From Echinometra lucunter (lineage: Eukaryota; Echinodermata; Echinoidea; Camarodonta; Echinometridae): 64,000 bases of DNA. Below the pieces are notes generated by a model that worked only from the letters and a program-made list of their open reading frames with translations, was not told where the DNA came from and did no database searches. A program made the position numbers and the translations under genes. The stretch is taken from the NCBI GenBank assembly GCA_029962745.1, contig CM057152.1, forward strand, positions 19,710,774 through 19,774,773, given 5' to 3'. Positions 23,401 to 32,707 of this stretch are shown here, piece after piece. Position 1 is the stretch's first letter, and every line of letters starts with the position of its first letter.

Positions 23401-23974
23401 TAGAAAGCCAACAGAAAGAACAACAGATGTTGTCTTCCCCTGGGTTCGAGTCGGGGACCTTCTGCGTGTAGCTTGTAAAGTTGTATTGTTACATGTTTCC
23501 TTAACTTAAGTTCTAACCCAAGGGCTAATGTTAGGGCCTCACAAAAAAGTTAGGGCCTAACGTTAGCCCTAACAGTTAGGCTGACAAAATACCAGCATTG
23601 ACATTGTTGAATATCACAAACAAAAACTGATTTTACCTTGGCTGGAATTCGAGAGATTGTGTATCTTCTTTCCAAAACCATTTGCCAGATGTAGCTATGG
23701 ATGTCTGCAAATAAACATAAGAAACAAACATTAATCACTCTCGATCTCCTTCACTTCGCTCGGCTCGCGTTAAACTTTTTCAGAGCACGTCCTACTACGC
23801 CATACTACCCCGGAGCTGCGGGAGAAAAGCCGGAGGGTTAAGGCCTCAGTACAAAGGTTCAGCTGCGATTATGACATTTCACTTTGACACTCTTTGGGAC
23901 AGCGTAAGGTACTTGAAACTCGATGACAAAAAATAAATACTCACTTCTTCAGATAAAGATGCAGTCTTTGCCAT
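8462..23974 (-). CDS. PPP1R36: Protein phosphatase 1 regulatory subunit 36, 16 coding exons, complete
   Basis: Exons in coding order: 23945-23974, 23637-23704, 22170-22256, 21350-21477, 20652-20718, 20025-20123, 17602-17742, 16137-16179, 15012-15094, 13800-13946, 13325-13354, 12195-12284, 11695-11763, 11103-11207, 9361-9401, 8462-8529. All introns are GT/AG and all split codons join in frame, giving 1,296 nt and 431 residues; the vertebrate protein is about 420. Visible landmarks are KWFWKED (residues 18-24), LDQFDEFLLGLLNYF (128-142), SYCILILGLGL (189-199), TLYKFCVYLVWLVF (222-235), ILRSDVFNPALR (250-261), an acidic cluster (265-276), RSPVLKSLLPTPKE (310-323), IGIIGEPLNQFNPQTL (362-377) and an acidic SDDED end. 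Known of the family: it binds and restrains PP1 and is linked to spermatogenesis. I see no canonical basic RVxF site; only EVNF has the V-x-F core. Calls rest on remembered family motifs. Confidence 0.88.
8708..9301 (-). mobile_element. 5'-truncated LINE 3' fragment
   Basis: The minus-strand open frame 8894-9301 reads the end of a LINE reverse transcriptase: RIQNSAARLVTR, LHWLPVKDRLLFK, a PQLWNKLL motif and SLDQFKSWLKSYLF before the stop. The element ends in a (TTA)n tail at 8708-8725 on its sense strand. It sits in PPP1R36 intron 15 in the same orientation as the gene. It is truncated within the C-terminal domain, with an in-frame stop just beyond the homologous part, so it is inactive. Confidence 0.85.
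12440..12640 (+). mobile_element. Probable tRNA-derived SINE
   Basis: An RNA polymerase III B-box-like GGTTTGAATCC lies at 12494-12504, followed by a conserved block ending CCACCCAGGTG. The same block occurs in reverse at 36000-36190 and 49090-49290, so the family is dispersed. I could not find a convincing A box. Confidence 0.55.
12640..13038 (+). repeat. Dispersed repeat family A, copy 1
   Basis: Starts TAACCCATTCGTGACAG and ends CACGAATGGGTT, so the ends form an inverted repeat. The body contains AAATTGGCAATGTGATAGAA and GTTGCCAATTTGAAGAATAA. Other copies are at 13428-13757, 14664-14901 and, reversed, 16965-17420. Non-coding; probably a non-autonomous element. Confidence 0.65.
13428..13757 (+). 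repeat. Dispersed repeat family A, copy 2, with internal duplication
   Basis: Contains the family core TTGGCAATGTGATGAAAAGT and closes with TCATGAATGGGTTA. The 3' part, around the CCAATTTGAAGAAG block, is duplicated in tandem (about 13580-13640 and 13680-13757). Confidence 0.65.
14077..14545. repeat. Unclassified repeat with a strong internal inverted repeat
   Basis: TGACGTAAAAGTGGGTACC near 14242 faces GGTACCCACTTTGACGTCA near 14350, with TGCGCGC-rich sequence between. A second GACGTCAAAGTGGGTA follows. A poly-T run marks one edge (14092-14105). The 138-codon minus-strand frame across it has no family I recognise and is probably an accident of the repeat. Confidence 0.45.
14664..14901 (+). 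repeat. Dispersed repeat family A, copy 3
   Basis: Shares CCTTAAATTGGCAATGTGAT at its start and TCCTGTCATGAATGGGTTA at its end with copies 1 and 2, but is shorter because the 5' third of the family is absent. Confidence 0.65.
15540..16075 (+). repeat. G-rich tract and probable retroelement 3' end
   Basis: A G-rich region (15640-15760) is followed by (TTTGTA)n repeats near 15880-15905, a T-rich stretch, and an end with GGCAAATAAATAATAAATGAA that looks like the A-rich terminus of a non-LTR retrotransposon. The open frame of about 138 codons across it translates low-complexity sequence. No reverse transcriptase motif is visible. Confidence 0.35.
16965..17414 (-). repeat. Dispersed repeat family A, copy 4 (reverse), internally duplicated
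   Basis: Read in reverse complement it matches copy 1: the AAACTGGGCACAGAATGTA block (rc of the TACTGGGCCCATTTTGG region) and the AAAGTTATTGGGCC block (rc of GGCCTAATATCTTTTGATG). The block with ACTGACGC.ACCAAACTGGG occurs twice (about 17145 and 17280). Confidence 0.55.
17415..17561. mobile_element. GGGCCC foldback MITE
   Basis: The left arm GGGCCCCATTTCATAAAACT continues into TTGTTATCAGTAACAA; the right arm is its reverse complement with few changes. It is 147 bp with no coding capacity. Comparable elements are, as I recall, common in sea urchin and other invertebrate deuterostome genomes. It lies immediately next to a family A repeat. Confidence 0.7.
17788..17807. repeat. 20-bp perfect palindrome
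   Basis: TTCGACCACGCGTGGTCGAA reads identically on both strands and touches the left end of the satellite-bearing element at 17809. Confidence 0.8.
17809..18695 (+). mobile_element. Terminal-inverted-repeat element carrying a 151-bp satellite with TGACCT repeats
   Basis: TTTATGCCTCCGCC at the left end is the exact reverse complement of GGCGGAGGCATAAA at 18682-18695. Inside are nearly five tandem units of 151 bp (CCATTT landmarks at 18007, 18158, 18309, 18460). Each has two or three adjacent TGACCT hexamers spaced by one base. Two unit types alternate, one ending in 'gagaacga.cc', the other in 'gtgaaaaccaacc', so the true period is a dimer of about 302 bp. Before the right end comes (GGAC)n and a hairpin. 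It lies in PPP1R36 intron 6 and has no transposase. Confidence 0.7.
18720..19515 (-). repeat. GCTCGCTCGCTGCGCTCGC repeat family, reverse-orientation block
   Basis: Short tracts of CTCGCTNNCTTCGCTCGC-type sequence recur near 18725, 19150, 19312 and 19505, separated by AT-rich unique-looking spacers. Segment 19180-19440 read in reverse resembles 24960-25110 (TTTGGTCACCTCGCTGCCAA), so this is a repeat family with long units and not chance. Confidence 0.6.
23087..23219. mobile_element. Foldback MITE, copy 2
   Basis: The left end CCTGGGGGGTGTAACAT faces ATGTTACACCCCCCTGA. The interior shares AGAGATACAATCAATCTTAC and GATATCAATCGTAAGTCTAT with the element at 3683. It is in PPP1R36 intron 2. The longer ends here show the family terminus better than copy 1. 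Confidence 0.7.
23522..23582. repeat. GTTAGGGCC palindromic repeats
   Basis: GTTAGGGCCTAACGTTAGCC and neighbouring copies of CTAAYGTTAGGGCC form nested inverted repeats just downstream of PPP1R36 exon 2. Confidence 0.6.
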
Positions 23975-24057
23975 CTTTATTTCTTAATGACAACGCACTC
24001 TTACGTTAACCATTAACTTAAAAATGTAAAGAAATGGACTCCGGAAATTTCGCAAAC

Positions 24058-24071
24058 GTTGTCATGGGGAT
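24058..24071. promoter_or_regulatory. Possible RFX X-box-like site upstream of PPP1R36
   Basis: GTTGTCATGGGGAT lies 84 bases upstream of the PPP1R36 start codon. One half matches the X-box consensus GTTGCCATGGNAAC well, the other half poorly. RFX sites commonly control cilium and sperm-tail genes, which would suit this gene, but the match is partial. Confidence 0.25.
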
Positions 24072-24570
24072 GTATGGTTTAAGCCGAAAGCTGGCGCTAT
24101 ACTCTGTTTATCCACGGTCATTGAACGACGACAGAAATTGGAAATGATAGAGGCATACAGAAGGGGGGAAAGGGTGTCGGGCATGGCCATACGCGCATAG
24201 GGACGGGGGGGGGGGGGAGTTTCCCCCTAGAAATTTTCAAAACCCAAAGTTCTTCTATTTTTTTCCTTACCTTTTTATTGAGAATTTTCCCACATTCCAC
24301 CCAAATTGTGCACCAAATCGACCAATTTCAATTCTAAAATGCAAAATCTCCCACTCAGTCGCTTCCCTCTCTCGCTTTCCTGTTCCCTCAGATATTGAAT
24401 ATATTCTTGCCCCTTAGGAAAAAAAAAAAAATCCTGCGTACCGCCTTGGTGTCGGGGGGGAGGGGGGAAAATGTGAAGGATCGACAAAGCGAAGGAGCGT
24501 AGAGACAACTGGCATCGCCAGAACATTATACCTGCACAGACCCCCTTACAAACATTTTAATCTTTATCTT

Positions 24571-24812
24571 GCGAGCGAGCGAAGCAAGCGAGCCAAAAAT
24601 TACTCCTTTCCTGGTTTTCAATCACATTTTCAAATAGAAATTCTATAATATGATGAGCGAACGATCCAAAAATAACCACTTTTCTGGTTTTCAATCGCAA
24701 TTTCAAACAAAAATTCTAAAATATGATGAGCGAGCGAAGCGAGCAAGCCAAAAATAAGCGCTTTTCTGGTTTTAAATCGCATTTTCAAATAGAAATTTTA
24801 AAATATGATGGT
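24571..24812 (+). repeat. Tandem repeat, about 75-78-bp unit, with GAGCGAGCGAAGCGAGC
   Basis: About three units share CTTTTCTGGTTTTCAATCGC and ATTCTAAAATATGATGAGCG. The second unit has lost the GCGAAGCG core. Confidence 0.75.
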
Positions 24813-24919
24813 TGTTTATGACAGATTATTAAAAATTTTATTAGCTGATTAATTCGAATATCATTTCTTCCTTAAAAAGTGTGGGGGGATATTTGTACAC
24901 GCCATTCCCCCCCCCCTCA

Positions 24920-25560
24920 AAAAAGTGGGGGGAGGATATATCCCCATCCCCCCGGGATTAACGCCAATGGCCTATAGATATTTGAATGGTATATTTGGTC
25001 ACCTCGCTGCCAAATACTCTATTCTGGCACCTCGTTGGTCCACTTATTTGCTGTTCAAAACCACCCTGTTTCAAGATATTACGAACGGGCGAAGCGAGCA
25101 AGGAAAAGCTCTTCTGATGTTAAAGTATTATTCCGTCAATGAAAAACACTAAATGATAAATTCCGTCACCTCGCTTGCATATCCAATTCTTTTGACTTTC
25201 CAATCCATCCTGTATTTAGAGCGAGGAAAATTATCTACTCTTTGATAAGTCTCGAAGATATGTAAATAGGATATTCGATCACCTATCTGCCGAATATGAC
25301 GCTATTTTGGCTCGTTGCTTGCTGTCTAAAACCATCATCTGTTTCTACGAGCGAGCGAAGCGAGCTATCGACAAAAAATATATTTGTCACCAAAATACAA
25401 TAGATAATTTTCACAGTGTACATCAATGCAAAAATAAAATGATATTAAGACAGTTCGCTGTGGGGATAAGAGTGCTTCCTGCTCGAAAACATCTTGTGTC
25501 TAGATTTTATGAGCGAGCGTAGCGACTGAGCGATAACAAATGGAACTTTTCTATACTGAG
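24920..25560 (+). repeat. GAGCGAAGCGAGC repeat family, forward block
   Basis: Cores at about 25084, 25349 and 25511 are spaced 160-265 bp apart. Between them are sequences beginning TTTGGTCACCTCGCTGCCAA and related forms. The same family runs in reverse at 18720-19515. Short open frames across it (for example 25307-25522) are repeat translations. Confidence 0.65.
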
Positions 25561-27217
25561 AACAGGTTTTAGTTTATTGTTACATACTCCATGTTACTCC
25601 ATTTTATTGGCATTCTCATAGTGGGTATGATAGAAATGGGCTTTTGGTCACAGGCCATTATCTCCTGAAAATTCATTTAATTTAGGTCAACTTGCCGCTC
25701 GACTTCTGCAACACTTTATGAGTATAGCAGAAACAACATTAGAAAGAGAGACGAGATAGAAACCAATTTCCTTTCATAAGAATAGTAATATAATCGCGCG
25801 GGGCATTGGTTATACTGAAAGCTTGCTGAAAGTAAGAGAGCAAAGCGAGCGCGCGCTTCCAGGTTTTTCGTTTTTTCTTCTCTCTCTCCCCTTTTTTCCT
25901 TTTGCTTTCTTTCTTTATCTTTTCTTTATGGGATGAACAGGGGCATTATTTTTTTGAGGGAGCAAAATCGGGGGATGATAATACAGGACACCCCACCTAA
26001 CATATTGGGGGATATATCCCCCCCCCCCTCCCCATCAACATAGGCATGCAGGATCCTTATATATTCAAGCAATGGCATTCTTTTTTTTTTCGTTTCTTTT
26101 TTTTTTCTCGCTATCTTTCTTTCTTATTTATTCATTTCTTTGTTTATTTATCTATTAAGTTACTAACAAATCTTTTCATTTCAGTGTTTTTCTCATTATC
26201 CTTAACAAGTTGTGCATGTACCCACACAAAAATATTTGGCCTTGAAACAGGATGAATGCATTATTTAAGTTCTATATACAGGGTCGTCTGTAGACAATTT
26301 TGGGCTTTTTAGAGCTCTTATGTAGGCAAAGGAGCGGTTCTACCGGGGGGGGGGGGAGAGGCTTATGCCCCCCAAAAAATTCAAGCTCCCCCCCCCCCCC
26401 ATTTTGGACGATATAGATGCAATTTTCATTCCATATATAGTCTAATATTCACTACAATCCTCCAAGCCCCAGTAGCCCTCCCCCCATAAAAAGGTTTTTG
26501 CTCTAGAACCATTCCTGAAATTTATCTTCCCCTCCCCCAAAAGGATGTTATTGTTTTGCGACACCGATCGTACATTTCGCTACTCATATCTCCTTATCGG
26601 CTAAATATTGGAAAATTGGTCTTGCATCGATCCACATAGGCAAACTAACATAGTCCTGTTCTAAAAACACTCTTCCATTATTATACATGCCCATGGTCCT
26701 AATTTCGCCTCCCCTGCCTTTTTCTGTTCGTCTTTTTAAAAAAAATGTTTATAAGTTATAAAGTAAAACAGACAGCTCTTATTTATTTTTAAGGAAACCT
26801 ATACAAGCTTAGTTTTTTAATAGATTCCCGCATTTTTCATCACAAATTCACTTGTCTGATTTCATCTAAAACACCATGCAGTGGTATTAATCATTTCTGT
26901 ATGTTACATTGACCGTATCTTTTTTACATCTGCATGGAATGAACAATTATTGTTTATGCCTAATCATGTAATTACTGTGAAATATGAAAATAAACTGAAC
27001 TGAAACTGACACTGAAACCCTGATGTAGTTTGGTGCTGAACATTATTATATATATTTTTAGCCTATGATCTCGTCCACTGGAATTTAGGTCTATTGTTGC
27101 TTATTGTTGATGATGTGATAAGAGGAAAAAGACCTGCCGGGCATGTTTTAGCATCTGGCTCTTGTAATATTGACAAACTTTATGAATGTAATGTCTGTGG
27201 CTTCCGCAATGCCAGTA
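25561..27217. other. Repeat-rich intergenic stretch, no gene seen
   Basis: Contains another degenerate GAGCAAAGCGAGCGCGC near 25842, several long C or G runs (26020, 26345, 26388) and a candidate small inverted-repeat element at about 26330-26517 (GGTTCTACCGGGGG versus reversed GGTTCTAGAGC). No exon with credible splice sites and homology was found. Confidence 0.4.
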
Positions 27218-27297
27218 CAGTGCGTCCCAGAAAAAGTGTACAGTTGGAAAAATTCTTGCCATTTGAGCATTTCAAAATATTTTCAGGAAATTTTCAG

Positions 27298-28482
27298 CAG
27301 TGGCGTATCTAGGGGGGGGGCAAGGGGGGAAAGTGCCCCGGGCGGCACTTTGAGGGGTCACAAAAAACGCAAAAGAGAAAAAAGGAAAATAAATAAAAAT
27401 AATATGTGGGAGTTTTTTTTAGGATTTTGAGCCCCCCCCCCCCATTCGCAGGGTAAATGCATGAGATATAGAATTTTTGAGGGTTTAAAGTGCAAAAATT
27501 TTCTAAAATTCGGTCGCTCTGCTCCCTCGCATGATCATTTCCTCTCAGAATCTCATAATTTTGCACCCCTATGATAGCTCTTAAACAAGCTTTTAAAAAA
27601 GAGGTTCAGAATTTTAAAAATAGTGATGCAATTGTTGTTTTGCACGCTGTCATGTAAGTTTTATCTGCCTCATGCTAAATACTGCTCCCCCGGTGTTGCC
27701 TAATACAGCATTTGCAAAGGTTAAACATTTGAAAGAAATCTAACATCTAATAAGGGCGGCACTTTTAGAGGGGGCGCAAAAGATGCAGGAGAGAAAGATA
27801 AAGGAGAAAATTAAGAAAAATCATATCGTTAAGGAATATGCGCTCCCCCCTCCATCTGCGGGGTAAATGCATCAGAAATATATTTTTGAGGGTTTAAAAT
27901 GCCATAAAATGCCACATTTTCAGGTTCTCGGTCGCTTTGCTCCCTCGCATGAATACATTTCCTTTCAGAATATCACGGGCTTTTTAAAATAACCTCTTTT
28001 TAAAGGGGGTTCAGATTTTGAAAAATAATGATGCAGTTGTCGGTGCTTTGCTCGCTATCAAAAGTTTCATCTGCACGCTAAATACTGCGCCCCCAGGAAA
28101 ATACAGCATTTGAAAAGGTTGAACATTTGAAAGAAATCTAAATTTTTTGTCTCCTCGCTATCAAAATCAGGCCTCGACTATTTCTCAAGGGTTTTCGTTA
28201 ATTTACTCCCAATTTTAAAACTGAGAAAACAGAAAACTGTTTATTAATATCTAATTTCGATCTTCTCAACCGTTCAATTTCAGAGGTCAATTGCTAAATT
28301 TCCTGGGTAAACTGCGCAGGAAATGCGTTTTTACGGATTGAAATTTTTAAAAAGATCGCCACTTGGTCGCTTCGCTCCCTCGCTTGTACCATAATATCGA
28401 TACTTGTTGGCACTCGGGAGGAGGGGGGGGGGGGCAGCTTCATTGTTTGCCCCAGGCGCCATAATGCCTAGATACGCCACTG
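27298..28482. mobile_element. hAT-like non-autonomous element nested in the foldback element
   Basis: Termini CAGTGGCGTATCTAGG and CCTAGATACGCCACTG are perfect inverted repeats of 16 bp. Flanking 8-mers are ATTTTCAG (27290-27297) and ATTGTCAT (28483-28490). The uninterrupted right arm of the host element reads ATTTTCAT there, so both flanks are one substitution away from the original 8-bp target. An 8-bp duplication and CAG... ends fit hAT. The interior has a tandem duplication of about 411 bp (GGGTAAATGCAT at about 27450 and 27861), with GGTCGCTTTGCTCCCTCGC-type tracts. Confidence 0.75.
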
Positions 28483-28529
28483 ATTGTCATACCGGTGGAT
28501 AGCTCAAAGACTCTTCTATCGAATACCAC

Positions 28530-28555
28530 CAAAAAAAAAAAAAAAAAAAAAAAAA
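28530..28555. repeat. Poly-A tract
   Basis: About 26 consecutive A residues inside the left arm of the foldback element. The right arm lacks a matching T run (only a short one), so it expanded after the arms formed. Confidence 0.85.
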
Positions 28556-29287
28556 GAATCAAAAGAATTCACGCTTGAGCGAGCAAAAGTAACTTTTGTG
28601 AAAGGGTGCAAAATCCAAACTTGACAAGAATGGGTATTATTTAGTGCTGGTTGCTGTCAGCAAAGCAAAAAGTAGTGTTAACTGTGGAGGCTGACAATTT
28701 TAATAATCTGATGGCTTTCTGGCAATTTATGAGTGGATATGCATTGTTAGGCTTATATCATGACATATCCTATTAACATGTCACGCTTGAGTATAAGCAA
28801 TTGGATACTTCATTGACTGTTTTGTATTGCTAATTTTGGGGTAAGTTTTAACATTTAAGCTGGCATGATTTGGATGTCATAAATATGGTCATGCAGAAAA
28901 ATAAGACAATCAATCATTCATAAATAGGTTAATCAATCTTTCCATCAATCAGAAAAGCAGTTAACCAATCATACACTCAATCGAGCCAAAAGACAAGTGA
29001 GACAACACAATTGAAAAACTGCAATCTGCAATGCATAACTTTCATAAATGTGACTACAATGTGAACATTTCTTTGCCGATGGAAAATACTTCATATTTTG
29101 TCAGTAATATTTACCTTCTTCTTTCGTTTGGCAGGGGAAGAAAGAAATAACAAAATCATGTTCCATTGTATTTTTTCAATGAAGTAAACAGGAAGTCGGG
29201 TCATGAAACCAGATTGTAGTTATTCAGTTCTGTCAACTCACTTGTCTTTGGGATTGAATGAGTGCATGATTGGTTGTTTATTTTTTC

Positions 29288-29294
<7 letters not shown>

Positions 29295-29326
<32 letters not shown>

Positions 29327-29333
29327 CTTAATG
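29295..29333. repeat. (GATT)n microsatellite
   Basis: About nine to ten GATT units; copy 2 has only about three at 42615-42631. Allelic length difference. Confidence 0.9.
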
Positions 29334-29975
29334 AGTGATTATCGATTTCTTTATGAATGATTAGTTGATGTTGCTTGGTTCAGCATGATTGCATGCTAAT
29401 ATTCTTTTTTTTATGATATCCAAAAATACATGAAATATGTCAGCTTTAATGATAAGAACTTTACCTATAAAGTTAACATTAATAAAAAAAAAAATCAATA
29501 AAGTAGGTAAATTGCTCACTCAAGCATGACATGTTAATGTGATATGTCATAAAATAAACACAACATTGGATATCCACTCATAAAACGTCAGAAAGCCCTC
29601 AGAATATCAAAATTGTAAGCCTCCACAGTTAGCACTACTTTCCGCTCTGATGATAGCAGACAACACAAATAGCCATTCTTGTCAAGTCTGGATTTTGCAC
29701 CCTTTCACAAAAGTTACATTCGCTCACTCAAGTGCGAAATTTTTTTGGAGATTTTGGGGTAGGATTTGATAGAAGAATCCTTGGGCTATCCTCCGGTATG
29801 AAAATTTCCTGAAAATATTTTGAAATGTTCAGATGGCAAGAATTTTTTCAACTGTACACTTTTTTCTGGGACGCATAGTCACGCACTGTAGAATTGGACT
29901 GTGGAGTCACTCAAGAAAACACTAAAGGATTGTTCCATCATCATCGTAACGATGAACTGCCAATGATTATAATGG

Positions 29976-29986
29976 TGATTATGATT

Positions 29987-30037
<51 letters not shown>

Positions 30038-30067
30038 TTGATGTTGATGATGATGATGATGATGATG
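29976..30067. repeat. (GAT)n microsatellite
   Basis: About 30 GAT units with a GTT interruption. The counterpart at 43271-43329 is shorter and uninterrupted. The poly-Met open frame over it is not a gene. Confidence 0.95.
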
Positions 30068-30715
30068 CAGGTAATGCCGTTGATGCTGTGTTACTGCAAG
30101 TATAAAAAAATCAATATGATAAATCTGAAAATAAATTTTGTAAGAGTAATGTTGATTAAGCTAAAGTCATCATAGAGGCAATCATCATAGAGGGAACTTA
30201 TAGGGATTATGTATTATGATGCCTCTCAGTTTATATGGAATGTTGATATTATTATGAATTCATTCAAGTCTAATAAAACAGTTTAAGCCATGGGGCTGCA
30301 TATTTTGTCGTTTAAAATAAACATAAAAACAACACTATATTGTCAGCTGAAAATTTTGTGCCCTCTTCATTCAAATTGTTTCTTCTCAGGCAAAATGAAT
30401 AATGGCCACAAAGCCATTTCGGCATGGCTTGGATGCAACGATATTTACGGGGTGAGGGGGGGGGGGGGGCTGCCATGGTATATAGAGGCTATGATACAGA
30501 CATTGGAATACAAAAATGATTATAAAATATAGGTATTAAGCTTTTTGAAAATTTCAAGGTCGCATTGCTTGTAAAATATTGTAGAAGTGATAAAAGTCGG
30601 TATTTTGTCTTATGTGACAAGTGAGGAGTACAGCTGCCAGGATTATAATCGGAAAGTTTGTATTTTGGGCCTTTTTTGAAGCACCCTGGACTAGAGAAAA
30701 TGAAAGAATAAGCTT

Positions 30716-30840
30716 GAAAGAAAGAAAGGAAAAGCTTGAAAGAAAGAAAAGAAAGAAAGAAAGAAAGAAAGAAAGGAGAAAGAAAGGAGAAAGAAAGAAA
30801 GAAAGGAGAAAGAGAGAAGAAAAGAAAGATGAAGAAAAGA
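30716..30840. repeat. (GAAA)n-rich microsatellite
   Basis: Imperfect GAAA/GGAGAAA tract. The counterpart lies at 44000-44130. Several overlapping Phe/Ser-rich or Lys/Glu-rich frames on both strands are its translations. Confidence 0.9.
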
Positions 30841-31138
30841 GACAAAAAGATGGAAAAAAATAACGAAAGCAAAACAAAAAAACAAACAAACACTCCCCCA
30901 AAAATATAACAAACAAAAACCAAAAAAACAAGAAATAAAACTGCACAAGGCTGAGCAAAGTGCCTACGTGTGAGAGAAAATGCTTCTGGAGCCTTTTAAA
31001 TCTTATGTTTAGTGCTCTGGATTATAGGGCCTGCATGGGAGCACATTCAACACCTGTAAAATAAATCAAGGGGGGGGGGGAGGACTGACGCGACTTGCAC
31101 TGAAGAAATGGGGGAGGGGCAGATTTCTCTCTACTTTT

Positions 31139-31364
31139 CACTCTGTAAAAAGGATTGGTCAAAATATCTTTGTTGGTGAATATGTGTCCGACCAAAACAA
31201 AAAATTGGTCAAAATCAACCAAAAATCTGGTAATGTTGACCATCACTGGTCAATCTTTTGGTCAAAATCAACCAAAAATCTGGTAATAACACTGGTCAAT
31301 CTTTACCATAATATTTTGGCCGGACACATATTAACCAAAGCCTTAACCGATCCTTTTTAGAGTG
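31139..31364. mobile_element. CACTCT-terminated foldback MITE, copy 1
   Basis: Ends CACTCTGTAAAAAGGATTGG and, reversed, CACTCTAAAAAGGATCGG. Arms include AATATGTGTCCGACC versus GGCCGGACACATATT. An internal block of about 50 bp (GGTCAAAATCAACCAAAAAT...) is duplicated relative to copy 2. Confidence 0.75.
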
Positions 31365-32287
31365 TATAAGACAATAACATAACAGACAAACAAAGGGTCA
31401 CCACCCCACTTGGGTTTGCGGAGGGGGCACGGGCCGAAAAGACCACCCCCCTCCCCCTCCCCCAAAAAAATCTGCCACAGGCAGTGATAGTAGCCAATCA
31501 GAGTATAGGGTGATCACAGTCAGGCGCTAAGATCGATTTCTCTTGCTCACACACTTGACTGGCACACGCACGAAAACAGTAACACTCACCCCATCATTTT
31601 CTAAACATAATGTCAGGCATTTTAATAATTTTTAAAGAAAATTGTCACTTTTATAAGAGTCATCATTGTATCATTTCTATCACCATATTCAAACAACCGA
31701 TTGATTTTCATTTAGTTTTCTTTTTACCCTGAAAACTGGGGATATTGCAGCCCTCTCCCTCATGGGGGGGGGGGGGAGGGAGGGCATCTACCTTCTTCCA
31801 TCACTGTGGTATGGATCCACTCTGCTTTTCATTGGTGATGCTTATACACAGTACATAATCATAACAACAGAACCACCTGATAACTTGTTCATACTGTTTT
31901 ATGTTGAGGTTGTGTCCTCATTCATTGAGCTGGTTTCGGTTCTATTCAGATCACAGCTGCTATATATTTCAAAAAACATTTTGTTGTTGATGTTGCTTTG
32001 TTCGTTTCTGATATATGAAATATGAAATATAATTAATCAATTTGATCTAACTAATCTGATCATGTAATAAGTAATAATACACAATTTTGTTTTGAAACAA
32101 ATCGTCATGGTTAAAATCTAGGAGACTGACCACCCTCTTTTAAATGATTCTGTTTTGTTTTATTCTCGTTTTGTTTTTGCGCTTTACAAATGTTAAATTA
32201 TTGTTATTATCATCATTATTATCTTTATTTTGATAATAATCCTACCTCTATTAAAAAAGTCCGGTGTGATCAGGATTTAAGGTGAGA

Positions 32288-32340
32288 TCGGGGGGGGGGG
32301 GAGGAGACGAGAGGGAGGGAAGGGAGGGGGGGGGGGGGAA
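32288..32340. repeat. Long G-rich tract upstream of PRKD
   Basis: Two runs of about 12 G joined by purine-rich sequence lie roughly 600 bases upstream of the PRKD start codon. The equivalent tract at 45541-45599 has different run lengths. Confidence 0.8.
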
Positions 32341-32707
32341 GCGCCACACTCTGTTCAAATGAAATTGTACAAATCTCATTCTCTAGGCGTATTCAAGCAG
32401 ATATGTAGCTAGTTCCAAAATCGATATACAGAGGAATTTTAGGCAGTCTCAAAAACCGGGAATCATGATACAAATGAATTTAGACGGTGACTTTTTTTTC
32501 CAGAATTTTCTTTCTGAAATTTACTAACTCCTTCTGAACTAAACAAGCCAATATGGCTAGAATCAAGGCAGATACTAATTTGTAAAATTTTGATCTTTCA
32601 CACTACCTATACCCTATAAAGCCGACACTTTTTCTCTTTTTCATTTATCAAAAAAAGTATTTCCCTTTTTACGATCCTTGACCCCTTTCCCTAGATCGTC
32701 GTCCTCT

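Larger units (their letters stand above)
27218..29888. mobile_element. Large foldback element with TA target duplication, interrupted by a nested element
   Basis: The left end is TA|CAGTGCGTCCCAGAAAAA; the right end is the reverse complement followed by TA (CGCACTG|TA). Long arms match: GTACAGTTGGAAAAATTCTT, CAAAATATTTTCAGGAAATT, the AGTAACTTTTGTGAAAGGG block and the CTGTGGAGGC block on the left all recur reversed at 29510-29885. The loop region contains (TTGA)n. Without the nested insertion it would be about 1.48 kb. No transposase. Confidence 0.75.

Noticed and set aside
23440..23480. tRNA-like segment containing GGGTTCGAGTC
   Set aside because: A T-loop-like B box is present but no D arm, anticodon arm or acceptor pairing can be found nearby; at most a decayed SINE piece.
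29894..30175. Poly-methionine frame (also at 43120-43401)
   Set aside because: Translation of a (GAT)n microsatellite; lengths differ between alleles in a non-coding way.
30489..30958. Overlapping Phe/Ser-rich frames on the minus strand (also 43790-44247)
   Set aside because: Products of a (GAAA)n tract; several frames open at once and no splice or homology support.
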